This document shows positions 1 to 8,455 of a stretch of DNA of 63,986 bases, piece by piece. The stretch spans positions 1 through 63,986 of the forward strand of contig JABDED010000006.1 of NCBI GenBank assembly GCA_013287275.1, in the 5' to 3' direction. Within the stretch, counting starts at the first letter, position 1. Every line of letters begins with the position of its first letter. The translations under genes and the position numbers were made by a program. A model generated the notes under the pieces. It ran no database searches, was not told the DNA's origin, and saw only the letters and a list, made by a program, of their open reading frames with translations. This stretch comes from Betaproteobacteria bacterium. GTDB taxonomy: Bacteria > Pseudomonadota > Gammaproteobacteria > Burkholderiales > Burkholderiaceae_D.

Positions 1-9
1 TCCAACGCT

Positions 10-195
10 TTAAGCGACGAGCACGGCACCCCGGATGACAGGCGTGGATTGGCCTTGAATGCGCCAACACGCGCGTACTTGTCTATTCGTACGTTGTCCT
101 TTATCCGGATATTGATCAGCCTGCGCGAGTACATGCCACTTGGCGCAGGTGGTCAGCAGCACGGCCCAACTCACCTTGAAAAGTTCTTTTTGCAT
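10..195 (-). pseudogene. Start of an exported protein, possibly a broken Bug/TctC-type receptor
   Basis: An ATG at 195 has a good ribosome binding site (GGAG about ten bases upstream). It opens a 61-codon frame with a hydrophobic signal-like start, an Ala-x-Ala cleavage-like site and then a DQYPDK stretch. In tripartite tricarboxylate (Bug/TctC) receptors the mature protein often begins with a similar YPDK/YPxRP motif. The similarity stops there and the frame ends at position 10. A different frame from about 134 stays open to the window edge, so a frameshift is likely. The Bug assignment is an inference from a very short motif; the protein could also be another exported family. Confidence 0.3.
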
Positions 196-229
196 TAACG
201 TCTATCTCCATATCTTATGGGTTTTTATA

Positions 230-660
230 ATTTGAATCGCGACCAACCGTCACACTATGGTGTCCATAGTGTTGATGAGAAAATCTCAATCACTGCGGCT
301 CGTTCACGAGCGTTTTTTGCAACCGAATTATCTTGCGAAGACTTATGGCGTCAAGGTTACTTCGGCTGTCAATTTAATGATATCCGCCGTAAGAACCGCG
401 GTTACAAGAAATCGGCGGGATACTGTCTCTTTTGTTGCACTTCGAGTCGGCATCAATACCTTACCCGTTTAAGAAACACTAACACAATGACGGTTAAAGT
501 TGCTGCCAGAAAATGATGCTGCAGGCGAATTTCGTGAATGCTTTGTGGATGAAACAAGGCGTTCGAATCGTACGCACCGCGCCTGAAGGGTTCTGTCGGG
601 TTGGGGAGGCAGTCGGGTAAGATTGCGAGAGGAGAAAGACGAAATCTCTCTATCATGTGT
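230..660 (+). repeat. Dispersed island repeat, copy 1 (longest)
   Basis: This roughly 430-base stretch recurs, diverged, at 9538-9910 and 13,063-13,290, always in the same orientation. Shared landmarks are the palindrome-like CTCGTTCACGAGC, the string AATTTAATGATATC, a CCGCCG...CGGCGG stem around a short AT-rich loop, and a segment near TTTGTTGCACTTCG. Copies 1 and 2 also share the distal half, ending near the GAAATCTCTCTAT / GGAATCTCTCTAT strings. No intact protein is encoded. It resembles the decayed end of an insertion sequence, but I do not recognise the family. Confidence 0.75.
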
Positions 661-820
661 CATGGCTACCGCTCTACGGCAGGCATTATCAATTGCGCGG
701 TGTCGCCAAGAATGCGCTCTCTATCTGTTCGTCCTTAAAATTGCTCTTCTGCATGGCTTCCATTCTCCGTTGGAAGCCATGTGAAGAAGACCTATCTCAT
801 ATCTTCAGAGCCGGTCGGAG

Positions 821-2044
821 CTATGCCAGGGACTTGATCGCCGCCTTCAAGCCCAATTCAGCGATCGGCCGCAGTACCGACAGCGTTGGGGCCGTATTTT
901 CAGCAAGAAGCTTCCGGATGGCTACGTGATCGCTTGGACTGTTGATAGATTCGCCATACACCAGCTTTTTGTTGCGCCAACCAAGCACGCTGAACGAGTT
1001 CGATTCAACAACACCAGTAAGCAACCATTCCTCCACGCGGTCGATGCGGCCGGCCATCTGAAGCCGAACGCCGGCTTGCTGGGTCCAGAACCATGGAACA
1101 TCCGGTACGGGCACGGGGATGCCTGCAATTGTTGCTGAGACTCGCCGTGCATGATCGGCGGCATTGCCGATGGATTCCAGCCGCGTGGCACCCCCTTCAT
1201 CATCCAGGAAGCGCGCGCAGTCGCCGATCGCGAAGATGTCCTGATCCTTAGTGCGCAGGGTCTTGTCCACGACGATTCCGTTGTCAAAATCGAGGCCGAA
1301 ATCTGTAACCCATCCGCCATTTGCGAGGGCGCCAACCCCCTGCACCACAAGGTCTGCCTCCACGTGTGATCCATCCGACAGGTTGACCCGCCCAACGCGA
1401 CCTGATTGACCGCTTATTTCCTGAACAGTAGCGTTGAAACGGAAATCCGTACCCCCCGCTTCGTGCCGGGCGCGCATGTAACCTGACGTAAACTCGCTCG
1501 CGGTTCTGGGCATCGGTCGTGCCGCAGTCTCCATGACCGTTACGGGCAACCCACGTTTTGCGGCCGATGACGCGAATTCCAGCCCGATGAAACCGGCACC
1601 GATGACGCCCACTCTGGTGGCGGACGCAAGGTCGTCTCTGAGCGCAGTGGCTTGCTCGAGCGTGTGCAGGTGATGCATGCCAGCCAGTGCGGCGCCGGAA
1701 AGCCGGAGTTGTCGCGGACTGGATCCAAGAGCCAGCACGAGCGTCGAATAGTCGAGGCTCCCATTGCTGGTCTCCACGATCTTTCGATCCCTGTTGATGC
1801 TCAGCACCTCGCAGTTAAGCATCAGCTCGATATTGGCGCCTGAAAAAGCGTCATGCCCACGTAAGCTAAGCTCCTCCGGGCCGCCGGACCCGTTGATCCA
1901 TGATTTGGACATGGGCGGACGCTCGTAGGGGACAAAGCCACTTTTGTCCAGCACAGTGATGCGCCCCGTGTAACCACGCTCGCGCAGGCCGAATGCGACG
2001 TCGACGCCACCATGTCCGCCACCGACGATAATGACGCTGCTCAT
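821..2044 (-). CDS. FAD-dependent ferredoxin reductase (putidaredoxin reductase type)
   Basis: 407 residues, the usual length for class I P450 or oxygenase ferredoxin reductases, which pass electrons from NAD(P)H through FAD to a small ferredoxin. An N-terminal FAD Rossmann motif (VGGGHGGVDVA, about residues 6-16), a central NAD(P)-binding motif (VIGAGFIGLEFA), the second FAD motif with IFAIGDCA, and RLESIGNAADHA near the C-terminal third are all visible. The start overlaps the stop of the upstream 2Fe-2S ferredoxin gene by four bases, indicating translational coupling. It is the last gene of the P450 operon and presumably serves one or both ferredoxins. Confidence 0.93.
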   Translation of the reverse strand: MSSVIIVGGGHGGVDVAFGLRERGYTGRITVLDKSGFVPYERPPMSKSWINGSGGPEELSLRGHDAFSGANIELMLNCEVLSINRDRKIVETSNGSLDYSTLVLALGSSPRQLRLSGAALAGMHHLHTLEQATALRDDLASATRVGVIGAGFIGLEFASSAAKRGLPVTVMETAARPMPRTASEFTSGYMRARHEAGGTDFRFNATVQEISGQSGRVGRVNLSDGSHVEADLVVQGVGALANGGWVTDFGLDFDNGIVVDKTLRTKDQDIFAIGDCARFLDDEGGATRLESIGNAADHARRVSATIAGIPVPVPDVPWFWTQQAGVRLQMAGRIDRVEEWLLTGVVESNSFSVLGWRNKKLVYGESINSPSDHVAIRKLLAENTAPTLSVLRPIAELGLKAAIKSLA

Positions 2045-2364
2045 CGCTGCAACTTAGGAAGATGAACGACCAGGTTCTCATGCTCCGGCTTGATGATGAT
2101 CGCACACGACAATCGGCTGTTGGGCAGTCGATCAGATGCCGTGGCTTCAAGCATTTCGTCTTCATCGACGGATATCTCTGGCATTGTATTGAGAAACTCT
2201 TCGGCAACGTAGATATGGCATGTCGCGCACATCTTCTGGCCACCACATTCGGCGTAGATACCCGAGATCCCATGGAGCTGCGCGGACTTCATCAGGCTGG
2301 TCCCCACCGTGCAATCGACGGTTCTCGACTTGCCGTTGGCTTCTATAAAAATTACGTTAGGCAT
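2041..2364 (-). CDS. [2Fe-2S] ferredoxin, adrenodoxin/putidaredoxin type
   Basis: 107 residues. Four cluster cysteines stand at 40, 46, 49 and 87 in the C-x5-C-x2-C-x37-C spacing of vertebrate-type/putidaredoxin ferredoxins, with ECGGQKMCATCH as the core. A ribosome binding site (GAGGA) precedes the ATG. It lies between the second ferredoxin and the reductase, so it is the likely carrier between the FAD reductase and the P450. Such proteins are soluble and cytoplasmic. Confidence 0.95.
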   Translation of the reverse strand: MPNVIFIEANGKSRTVDCTVGTSLMKSAQLHGISGIYAECGGQKMCATCHIYVAEEFLNTMPEISVDEDEMLEATASDRLPNSRLSCAIIIKPEHENLVVHLPKLQR

Positions 2365-2388
2365 AATATTCCTCTTCCATGAAGGTAA

Positions 2389-2613
2389 TTACTCCGCGTC
2401 ACCGCGCGGCAGTAGTTTCAGCGCCTGCTTTGGGCATCGGCGAACGGCCAGCTTTACACGCTCGAGGACTTCCGGCGTTTCAGGCTGAGAAGTAATGCGC
2501 ACGACGTCGTCGTCTTCAGCGTGCTGAAAGATCGATTTTTCGATGCGCTGGCACACCGCATACCCTTCGCAAATATCGGGTTCGACGGCAACGGTCCATT
2601 TTTGATCACTCAT
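2389..2613 (-). CDS. Small [3Fe-4S]-type P450 ferredoxin
   Basis: 74 residues with cysteines at 15, 21 and 60 and a CP pair at the last one. The C-x5-C motif (ICEGYAVC) lacks the middle cysteine of a [4Fe-4S] site, as in the 3Fe-4S ferredoxins that sit beside many actinobacterial and some proteobacterial P450 genes. It begins 24 bases after the P450 stop, behind a strong GGGAGGAA site. Having both this protein and a 2Fe-2S ferredoxin in one operon is unusual; either could be the direct P450 donor. Confidence 0.9.
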   Translation of the reverse strand: MSDQKWTVAVEPDICEGYAVCQRIEKSIFQHAEDDDVVRITSQPETPEVLERVKLAVRRCPKQALKLLPRGDAE

Positions 2614-2637
2614 TTCAGATATTCCTCCCGCTCCGAT

Positions 2638-3879
2638 TCAACGCGACAGACGCACTTGCAGGTGCTTGAAGCCGTTCGATTGCAGGGACCGTTCGCGAAT
2701 CGGCTCAGCAATGGCCTGCGCGTTAGGAAAGCGCGCAAACAACTCTTGGAACAGCATCCAGATCTCGCGGCGTGCAATGTTCGCCCCCATGCAAAAGTGG
2801 GGTCCACCTGCACCAAAGCTCTGGTGCAGATTTGGATCGCGGGTGATGTCGAAATTGAACGGATCCGTGAACAGGCGTGGATCACGGTTGGCCGCGATAA
2901 ACCACATGCCGATCTTTTGCCCCTTCTTCATCTGGACGCCTTTAAATTCGATGTCCCGGGTCAGAACGCGCCCCTGATGCTTGATCGGCGTCGCCCAGCG
3001 AATGACCTCATCTGCCATCGTCCTCTCATGCAGCACAGGATCGCTAATGAACAGCCGGCGCTGCTCCGGGAACTGCGTGAACGCCAGCATCCCGTGCGAC
3101 AGCGCTGCACGCGTCGTGCCACTGCCGGCAGCGATCATCAGACCAAAATATCCGCCCAACTCTTCCTTGTCGAGCGGCTGGCCATCGACTCGAACCTGAG
3201 CCAGTTCTGAAATCAGGTCTTCCTTAGGGTCGAGCAAACGCTTAGCGGCGAGATGGATGCCGTATTCGCGCAGTTCCATGACCGCTTGCTGTGGGATCTC
3301 AGGTTTGCCGGCATATTCAGGTTCCTGCTCGGAGCGGCCGATCTTCGACAACTCCAGCAGGCGCGGCCGGTCTGCGGGGTCGATGCCTACAAGGTCACTG
3401 ATAATCTCGAAAGGAAGAATGGCCGCCAAATCGTCTACAAAATCGATCTCCTGGCCATCGGAGAATTGCGACACCAGCCGGCGCGCCTGCTCCCGCACAT
3501 ACTCCTCCATCCTGCCCACCTGGCGCGGCATGAACGCCTTGCTCACGCGTTTGCGGTTGACGGTATGGTCGGGCGGATCGAGTTCGATCAGCGCCCCCGT
3601 GCCGGGCCGGATCTTGGTGCCGGCATCATGATAGACGCGCACGCCATATTTACTGCAGAAAGTTTCCCAGTCCTTGTCAACTTCGGCAATGTCTTCGTAG
3701 TCAAGGAGTGCCCAAAAGCCCTTGCCGCACTCGGGATGCTCGTGCCACGAAATCGGCTGTTCCTTACGCAAAATCGCGAGCGCACCATGGAAGTCGTCTC
3801 TAAGCCAGAAGTCGGGATCCGCGATATTGATCTCGGGGAGGCTTAAAGTCGTTTGAAGTGCGGTCTCTTGCAATAGCAT
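2638..3879 (-). CDS. Cytochrome P450 monooxygenase
   Basis: 413 residues, a soluble bacterial P450. The oxygen-activating I-helix shows AGSGTTR (251-257), the K-helix shows EVIR (291-294), and the heme-thiolate loop is FGAGGPHFCMG with Cys363. The overall pattern recalls the CYP124/125/142 and terpene hydroxylase branch (class I, ferredoxin dependent), but family membership is not established here. AAGGAGAT lies seven bases before the ATG. It leads an operon P450 - 3Fe-4S ferredoxin - 2Fe-2S ferredoxin - reductase. With the adjacent aldehyde dehydrogenase it suggests hydroxylation of a methyl or alkyl group followed by oxidation towards an acid; the substrate is unknown. Confidence 0.93.
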   Translation of the reverse strand: MLLQETALQTTLSLPEINIADPDFWLRDDFHGALAILRKEQPISWHEHPECGKGFWALLDYEDIAEVDKDWETFCSKYGVRVYHDAGTKIRPGTGALIELDPPDHTVNRKRVSKAFMPRQVGRMEEYVREQARRLVSQFSDGQEIDFVDDLAAILPFEIISDLVGIDPADRPRLLELSKIGRSEQEPEYAGKPEIPQQAVMELREYGIHLAAKRLLDPKEDLISELAQVRVDGQPLDKEELGGYFGLMIAAGSGTTRAALSHGMLAFTQFPEQRRLFISDPVLHERTMADEVIRWATPIKHQGRVLTRDIEFKGVQMKKGQKIGMWFIAANRDPRLFTDPFNFDITRDPNLHQSFGAGGPHFCMGANIARREIWMLFQELFARFPNAQAIAEPIRERSLQSNGFKHLQVRLSR

Positions 3880-4028
3880 TTTTATCTCCTTTTAACGCCT
3901 TCGATGCTGCTTTTTTCTTCATTGGCAGACATGTTGTCTCTAAGCGTCATGTTATTTATCACATACAAAATTGCTGACAGGATCAGCATGGGCGGCGCAA
4001 GTTTTTTCCTGCCATCCGCCCCTTGCGG

Positions 4029-5471
4029 TCAAACTCGCGCGCTCCGTTGCAGCACTGTCTTCGTAATGGTGTAGGGTTCCAGACTCTGCGCGCCGCCCTC
4101 GCGCCCGATACCGCTTTCCTTGACGCCGCCGAAGGGTGTGTCGGCGCCGCACATGCCGAAGTGATTGATCGACAGCACACCACACTCCAGTTCGCGCGTG
4201 AAGCGCTCCGCCTCTTCGAGCGAATTGGTGAAGGCATAGCCGGCAAGTCCTACGGACAGGCTGTTGGCGAGCGCTATGCCTTGCTCCAGGTCGGCAACCT
4301 GCACGCACAGCGCCATCGGGCCGAATGGTTCGGTGGACATCGCCTTGGCGTGCGCCGGCACGTCGGCGAGTACGGTCAGCGCATAGAAGAAACCGCGTTC
4401 GCCGATGCGCCTGCCGCCGGCCGCGACGCGCGCGCCGCAGGCCTTGGCGTCCTGCACCAACTCGTCGATCGCCGCGAGACGCTTGCCGTTGAGGAGCGGC
4501 CCCATCTGCACACCCGGTTCGAAGCCGTCGCCCACGCGTACTTCGCTGGCGGTCTGGGCGAATGCATTGACGAAGGCGGCGTAGGATTTCTGGTGAACGA
4601 TGAAGCGCGTCGGCGAGGCGCAGAACTGGCCCGCTAGGCGCATCTTGGCACTGCCTGCAAGTCTGCCCAGCGCCGCGGCGTCGACGTCGGCGCCGATCAG
4701 AACCGGCGCATGGCCGCCCAGTTCCATCAGCACCGGCTTCATGGCCGCTGCAGCGAGCTGGGTCAAGTGCTTGCCGACCCCCACCGAACCGGTGAAGGTC
4801 ACCATGCGGATAACCGGCGAGGCGATCAGCGTCGAGGAAATCAGGGAAGGATTGCCGAACACCAGATTGAGCACGCCGGGCGGCAGGCCTGCATCGATAA
4901 AGCATTGCACGAAGGCGCATGCGGTACCCGGGGTTTCCTCGGCGGCTTTGATGACCACCGAACAGCCCGCGGCGAGCGCGCCGCTGATCTTGCGCGCAGG
5001 GGAACCGATCGGAACGTTCCACGGAGTGAAGGCGGCCACCGGACCGACCGGCAACCGAAGGATCATCTGCTGCATCTGTGGCCCGGCCGGAACGATGCTG
5101 CCATAGAGGCGCTGCGCCTCCGCCGCATCCCATTCGAGAAAGGCGGTGGCGCGCGCTACTTCGTTGCGCGCGTCGGCAATCGGCTTGCCTTGCTCTAGCG
5201 TGAGGATCTGTGCGATCGCCTCTGCACGCTCGCGCACCAGCGCGCCAGCCCGCAGCAGCAACTGCGCCCGTTGCAGCGCCGGCGTGTTGCGCCAGATAAG
5301 GAAGCCACGCTCCGCAGCGGAGAGCGCACGCGCAAGATCCTCGGGCGTCGCGCCAGGTACGCTACCGAGGCGAGCCTCGTTGCTCGGATTGACGACCTCG
5401 GTATAGGCGGGGCGGTCGTAGAGCCATTCGCCGTCGATATACAGTCCGATACGCGGATAGGTTGAGTCCAT
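4029..5471 (-). CDS. NAD(P)-dependent aldehyde dehydrogenase (succinate-semialdehyde dehydrogenase-like)
   Basis: 480 residues, typical ALDH superfamily length. The Rossmann motif FTGSVGVGK, the general-base glutamate at 250 (MELGGHAP) and the nucleophile Cys284 (GQFCASPTR) are present. The motif set is closest to the succinate/glutarate-semialdehyde group, but neighbours suggest it oxidises an aldehyde made by the P450 or oxygenase. It lies 149 bases upstream of the P450 gene on the same strand and may be cotranscribed with it. Its GC content is clearly higher than that of neighbouring genes, consistent with separate origin of the modules. Confidence 0.92.
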   Translation of the reverse strand: MDSTYPRIGLYIDGEWLYDRPAYTEVVNPSNEARLGSVPGATPEDLARALSAAERGFLIWRNTPALQRAQLLLRAGALVRERAEAIAQILTLEQGKPIADARNEVARATAFLEWDAAEAQRLYGSIVPAGPQMQQMILRLPVGPVAAFTPWNVPIGSPARKISGALAAGCSVVIKAAEETPGTACAFVQCFIDAGLPPGVLNLVFGNPSLISSTLIASPVIRMVTFTGSVGVGKHLTQLAAAAMKPVLMELGGHAPVLIGADVDAAALGRLAGSAKMRLAGQFCASPTRFIVHQKSYAAFVNAFAQTASEVRVGDGFEPGVQMGPLLNGKRLAAIDELVQDAKACGARVAAGGRRIGERGFFYALTVLADVPAHAKAMSTEPFGPMALCVQVADLEQGIALANSLSVGLAGYAFTNSLEEAERFTRELECGVLSINHFGMCGADTPFGGVKESGIGREGGAQSLEPYTITKTVLQRSARV

Positions 5472-5682
5472 CGTGGTTTCTTTCGTAGTTATGTTCGAAT
5501 CGCCGACTTCGGATGCAGTCTCTGTGTGCGCTAGCTCTCGCGTCTGTCAAATCACCGCGCTGCTCGGCGTTATCCTATGTCTGCAGGTACTAGTATCGCT
5601 ACCACCCGCAAGCATTGCGAGCATCTAGTGCGATTGATTGTCCGGATTGTTACGGTTTGGTGACTCGATTAGCATCGCGCGC

Positions 5683-6651
5683 TCACAAATCGAGAATCAA
5701 TTCCGTAGTTTTTGCCCGTGAACAACAAATCATCATCGTCGCCCCGGAGTCGCGCTCACTATCGCTAAGTACAAGATCCTGGTGATCAGGGAGCCCGCCA
5801 AGCACGTTTGTTTCGCATGCTCGGCAGATACCGGCCATGCATGAATAAGCCACCTCTACGCCTGCATTAAGCACCGCATCCAGTATCGTGGTTGTCGGCC
5901 CGACCGTCACCGTCTTGTTGGATTTTGATAGAACGACAATGAATTCCTCTTCGCTGCCCTTCTCCGCCTGCGCTGATGCTGGCGCGGCAAAATATTCCCG
6001 ATGCACCGTATCGGGATTACGCCCTTCGCAGGCTGCTTCGAAAGCACGCAGCATCGGGATCGGTCCACAGCAATACAGATCTGCATCAGGCGGACTGGAA
6101 TCGACAATTTTCTGAAGGTTGAGCATTCTGTCTCTTTGCCCACCGTCGAAATTGAGATGGATCGTGCCACCGGCGTCAGAAGCAAGTGACGAAAGCCGCT
6201 CTACGTACGCTGCCCGCTCCGGAGCCTGCGCAGAATAGTAAATCGTCCAGGGGGCGCCGATCTGCGACAGGCGTTGCGCCATGCTCCATAGCGGCGTGAT
6301 GCCAATGCCGCCGGCAATGAAGATAGAATGCGATGCGGATTCCTTCAGGGCGAAGCTGTTGCGCGGTTCTGAAATGGTGAGGACATCACCGACCCGTAGC
6401 ACCTCATGCAGATATCTCGACCCGCCTCGGCTATTGGCATCGCGGCTCACTGCAATGACGTAGCGATGCTTCTCGCCTTGCGCATTTACTAGCGAGTAGC
6501 TGCGTACCATGCCACCGGGAAGATGCAGATCAATGTGAGATCCGGCAATCGCCGCAGGCCACTCTTCACCATCGATCGGTCTCAGGTCAATGCCGAGAAT
6601 ATCCTCTGCCAGAAACTCAATCGCATGTATCCTTGCTTTAATTGTTCGCAT
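5683..6651 (-). CDS. Oxygenase reductase with C-terminal 2Fe-2S domain (VanB/phthalate dioxygenase reductase type)
   Basis: 322 residues from the chosen ATG, which has GGAG six bases upstream; an in-frame TTG at 6663 is less likely. Order of domains: flavin-binding barrel with RSYSL (about 50), NAD(P)-binding domain with GGIGITPLWSM and YCCGP, then a plant-type 2Fe-2S domain with CMAGICRAC and a final cysteine near ICCSRA. This is the class IA reductase that feeds Rieske oxygenases. The matching oxygenase is about 620 bases upstream on the same strand. Confidence 0.93.
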   Translation of the reverse strand: MRTIKARIHAIEFLAEDILGIDLRPIDGEEWPAAIAGSHIDLHLPGGMVRSYSLVNAQGEKHRYVIAVSRDANSRGGSRYLHEVLRVGDVLTISEPRNSFALKESASHSIFIAGGIGITPLWSMAQRLSQIGAPWTIYYSAQAPERAAYVERLSSLASDAGGTIHLNFDGGQRDRMLNLQKIVDSSPPDADLYCCGPIPMLRAFEAACEGRNPDTVHREYFAAPASAQAEKGSEEEFIVVLSKSNKTVTVGPTTTILDAVLNAGVEVAYSCMAGICRACETNVLGGLPDHQDLVLSDSERDSGATMMICCSRAKTTELILDL

Positions 6652-7226
6652 CGCCATCTCCAAATTTTAATTTTTAACCGATCACGTTGGATATCGGCCT
6701 GACATGGGTTTCACACTTCACTCAAATCATCAGGAATCGATACTGTCTACGTGGATTAATCTGATTCAGGAGGTTTGGTTTGATAACGCAGAGCGATACC
6801 AATCACTCCTCACCTCGTACGTATAATTGTCTCGCTATGGCCGACGCACGGCGAGCGCCGGCATGCATCCTTTGTCGCGATGATGTCAATTCACGCCAGC
6901 CTGACTAGCGCATATCGTATTGGGAGCCTGAGGGGGCGGTAATTCATTCTCGAAACAGTTGTAGCGTCGCTTCATGAAGGAGTGTCACCAGTCGGACGTT
7001 GCCGCCCACGCCGGTCTAAAGGGAGGAGATTGCTGGCGCTCCCTCTATCGAGGTTTACTATCTATAGGACGGAGCGAGGCGGGCAAGATTGCGCATGACG
7101 CATTGAGCAACGCCTATCAAGGGCGTAGAAGAAATCGCAGATCGGCGATACAAAATGAACAGAAGCCAGCAATCGTGCGCCATGGTCCCGGCATGGCCAC
7201 ACGCCCAGGACGAATGTATAGACCAT
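6652..7226 (-). other. Intergenic region upstream of the oxygenase reductase gene
   Basis: No convincing gene was found in these 575 bases. Short open frames on both strands lack recognisable motifs or ribosome binding sites. The part next to the reductase gene is AT-rich and is the likely promoter region for it, which would separate the reductase transcript from that of the oxygenase. Confidence 0.5.
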
Positions 7227-7247
7227 GCCTCGGCGACAAGCCGAGGC
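7227..7247 (-). terminator. Hairpin after the Rieske oxygenase gene
   Basis: A perfect 8-bp stem (GCCTCGGC / GCCGAGGC) with a 5-base loop lies 28 bases past the stop codon of the oxygenase gene. The T-rich side is on the plus strand (CTCATCCTTTT), so it may act better in the opposite direction; as a terminator of the FAH-oxygenase transcript it lacks a clear U tract. Confidence 0.45.
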
Positions 7248-7274
7248 CTCATCCTTTTACTGCGGAGAGCGTTT

Positions 7275-8453
7275 TTACCTGGCCATGTCACCTTTGACGA
7301 ATAGCAAGGACGACCGCTCCAGCCGCCGCCATGCTTTCGTCGGCGTGCCCGCACGCATCGCATCAAGCTCGCGCCAGAGGATCCTGCGCAAGGTTGCGAT
7401 GCCTAAATCCGAGGAGCCCAGCTTCTCATTCACGCGATCTGCGATAGCACCCTGGCCGACTAAAACCACATAGTCCTGTGCCGCGGTCAAGCGAATCAAC
7501 GGATCAACCGGGTACTCGCCAGCGAACAATTCGTCGTGGTAGTCGGCGGCATTGTAGTCACCGACATCCTTGAAGTAGGCCGTGATGCGCTCGTTCGACT
7601 CAGGCGTCGACAGAGGCACCGCGTAGAGCGAGGTTCGCATCACGTGGGTATCGTCGATCGGCACCATCCAGTTGGAGACTTCGATCCAAGGATCTGCAGG
7701 ACTAATCCCAGGCATCGTTACATGGTTCTCGGAAGGGAACGTCCAGTCGCTCACGCGTACTTGCGCGCTTGCACGGCGGGTTGCCGTTTGGCATATGCCG
7801 GCTTCGGTTTCCTGATAAGCCAGTTCCGGGACCTCGGTGGTAATGGCATTACCGAACTCACCGACCCGACCCATCACATGCGCGAAACTCACATGAGCAG
7901 CATCGAGCGAATTCTCAACATTTTGCAGCCAGCTGCAAGGCCATATCTGCTTGCGTTGAAACAGCATGACATCGGGGCGCTCGAACGCTGCATTACGCGG
8001 GAGATCAAATTCGGGCGGCTCGCCTTCGCCCATGTACGCGAATATGAGCCCGCTGTACTCATGAACAGGATAAGCGGCGATTCGGATGTTCGTTTCGCGG
8101 CAATTCCGTTCCGCTGGACGCTCAACACATTTTCCTTCACCGTCGAATTTCCAGCCGTGATACATGCAGCGGATTTCTTCACCCTCGATCCAGCCCGTAT
8201 GCAGCATGGTCAGCCGGTGAGCGCATCGCCCGGCAACAAGATGGGCATTACCACTCTCGCTGCGGTACAGCGTCAGGTCTTCGCTCAGCAGGCGCACTTT
8301 TTTCGCTTTCCCTGGCGCCACATCTGCAGAAATCGCGATAGGGTGCCAGAACCGTCGCAAGAGTTGCCCCATCGGCGTGTCTGCGGACGTTGCTGACAGC
8401 TGCATCATTTTTTCGGCCAACTGGCCGTGCATTTTGATTGGTAATGTACTCAT
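7275..8453 (-). CDS. Rieske non-heme iron oxygenase, VanA-like
   Basis: 392 residues. The Rieske cluster ligands are Cys77/His79 (GRCAHR) and Cys96/His99 (CMYHGW). The mononuclear iron site is Asp184, His187 and His192 in ENSLDAAHVSFAH. Architecture and length match one-component-alpha oxygenases of the vanillate O-demethylase / phenoxybenzoate or phthalate dioxygenase group, which use a class IA reductase like the one encoded at 5683-6651. It starts two bases after the FAH-family gene, so the two are coupled. It could demethylate a methoxyarene or hydroxylate a ring; the substrate is not predictable. Confidence 0.93.
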   Translation of the reverse strand: MSTLPIKMHGQLAEKMMQLSATSADTPMGQLLRRFWHPIAISADVAPGKAKKVRLLSEDLTLYRSESGNAHLVAGRCAHRLTMLHTGWIEGEEIRCMYHGWKFDGEGKCVERPAERNCRETNIRIAAYPVHEYSGLIFAYMGEGEPPEFDLPRNAAFERPDVMLFQRKQIWPCSWLQNVENSLDAAHVSFAHVMGRVGEFGNAITTEVPELAYQETEAGICQTATRRASAQVRVSDWTFPSENHVTMPGISPADPWIEVSNWMVPIDDTHVMRTSLYAVPLSTPESNERITAYFKDVGDYNAADYHDELFAGEYPVDPLIRLTAAQDYVVLVGQGAIADRVNEKLGSSDLGIATLRRILWRELDAMRAGTPTKAWRRLERSSLLFVKGDMAR

Positions 8454-8455
8454 GG

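Noticed and set aside
217-516. Open frames covering the first island repeat, up to 99 residues
   Set aside because: No ribosome binding site or recognised motif. The same DNA in copies 2 and 3 has frame-breaking differences, so coding is unlikely.
3952-5133. Long minus-strand frame of 393 codons inside the aldehyde dehydrogenase gene
   Set aside because: It is a shifted frame of the high-GC aldehyde dehydrogenase gene, with an Arg/Ala-rich nonsense composition.
6974-7297. Plus-strand frame of 107 codons upstream of the oxygenase end
   Set aside because: No recognisable motif or ribosome binding site, and it runs into the antisense of the oxygenase gene.
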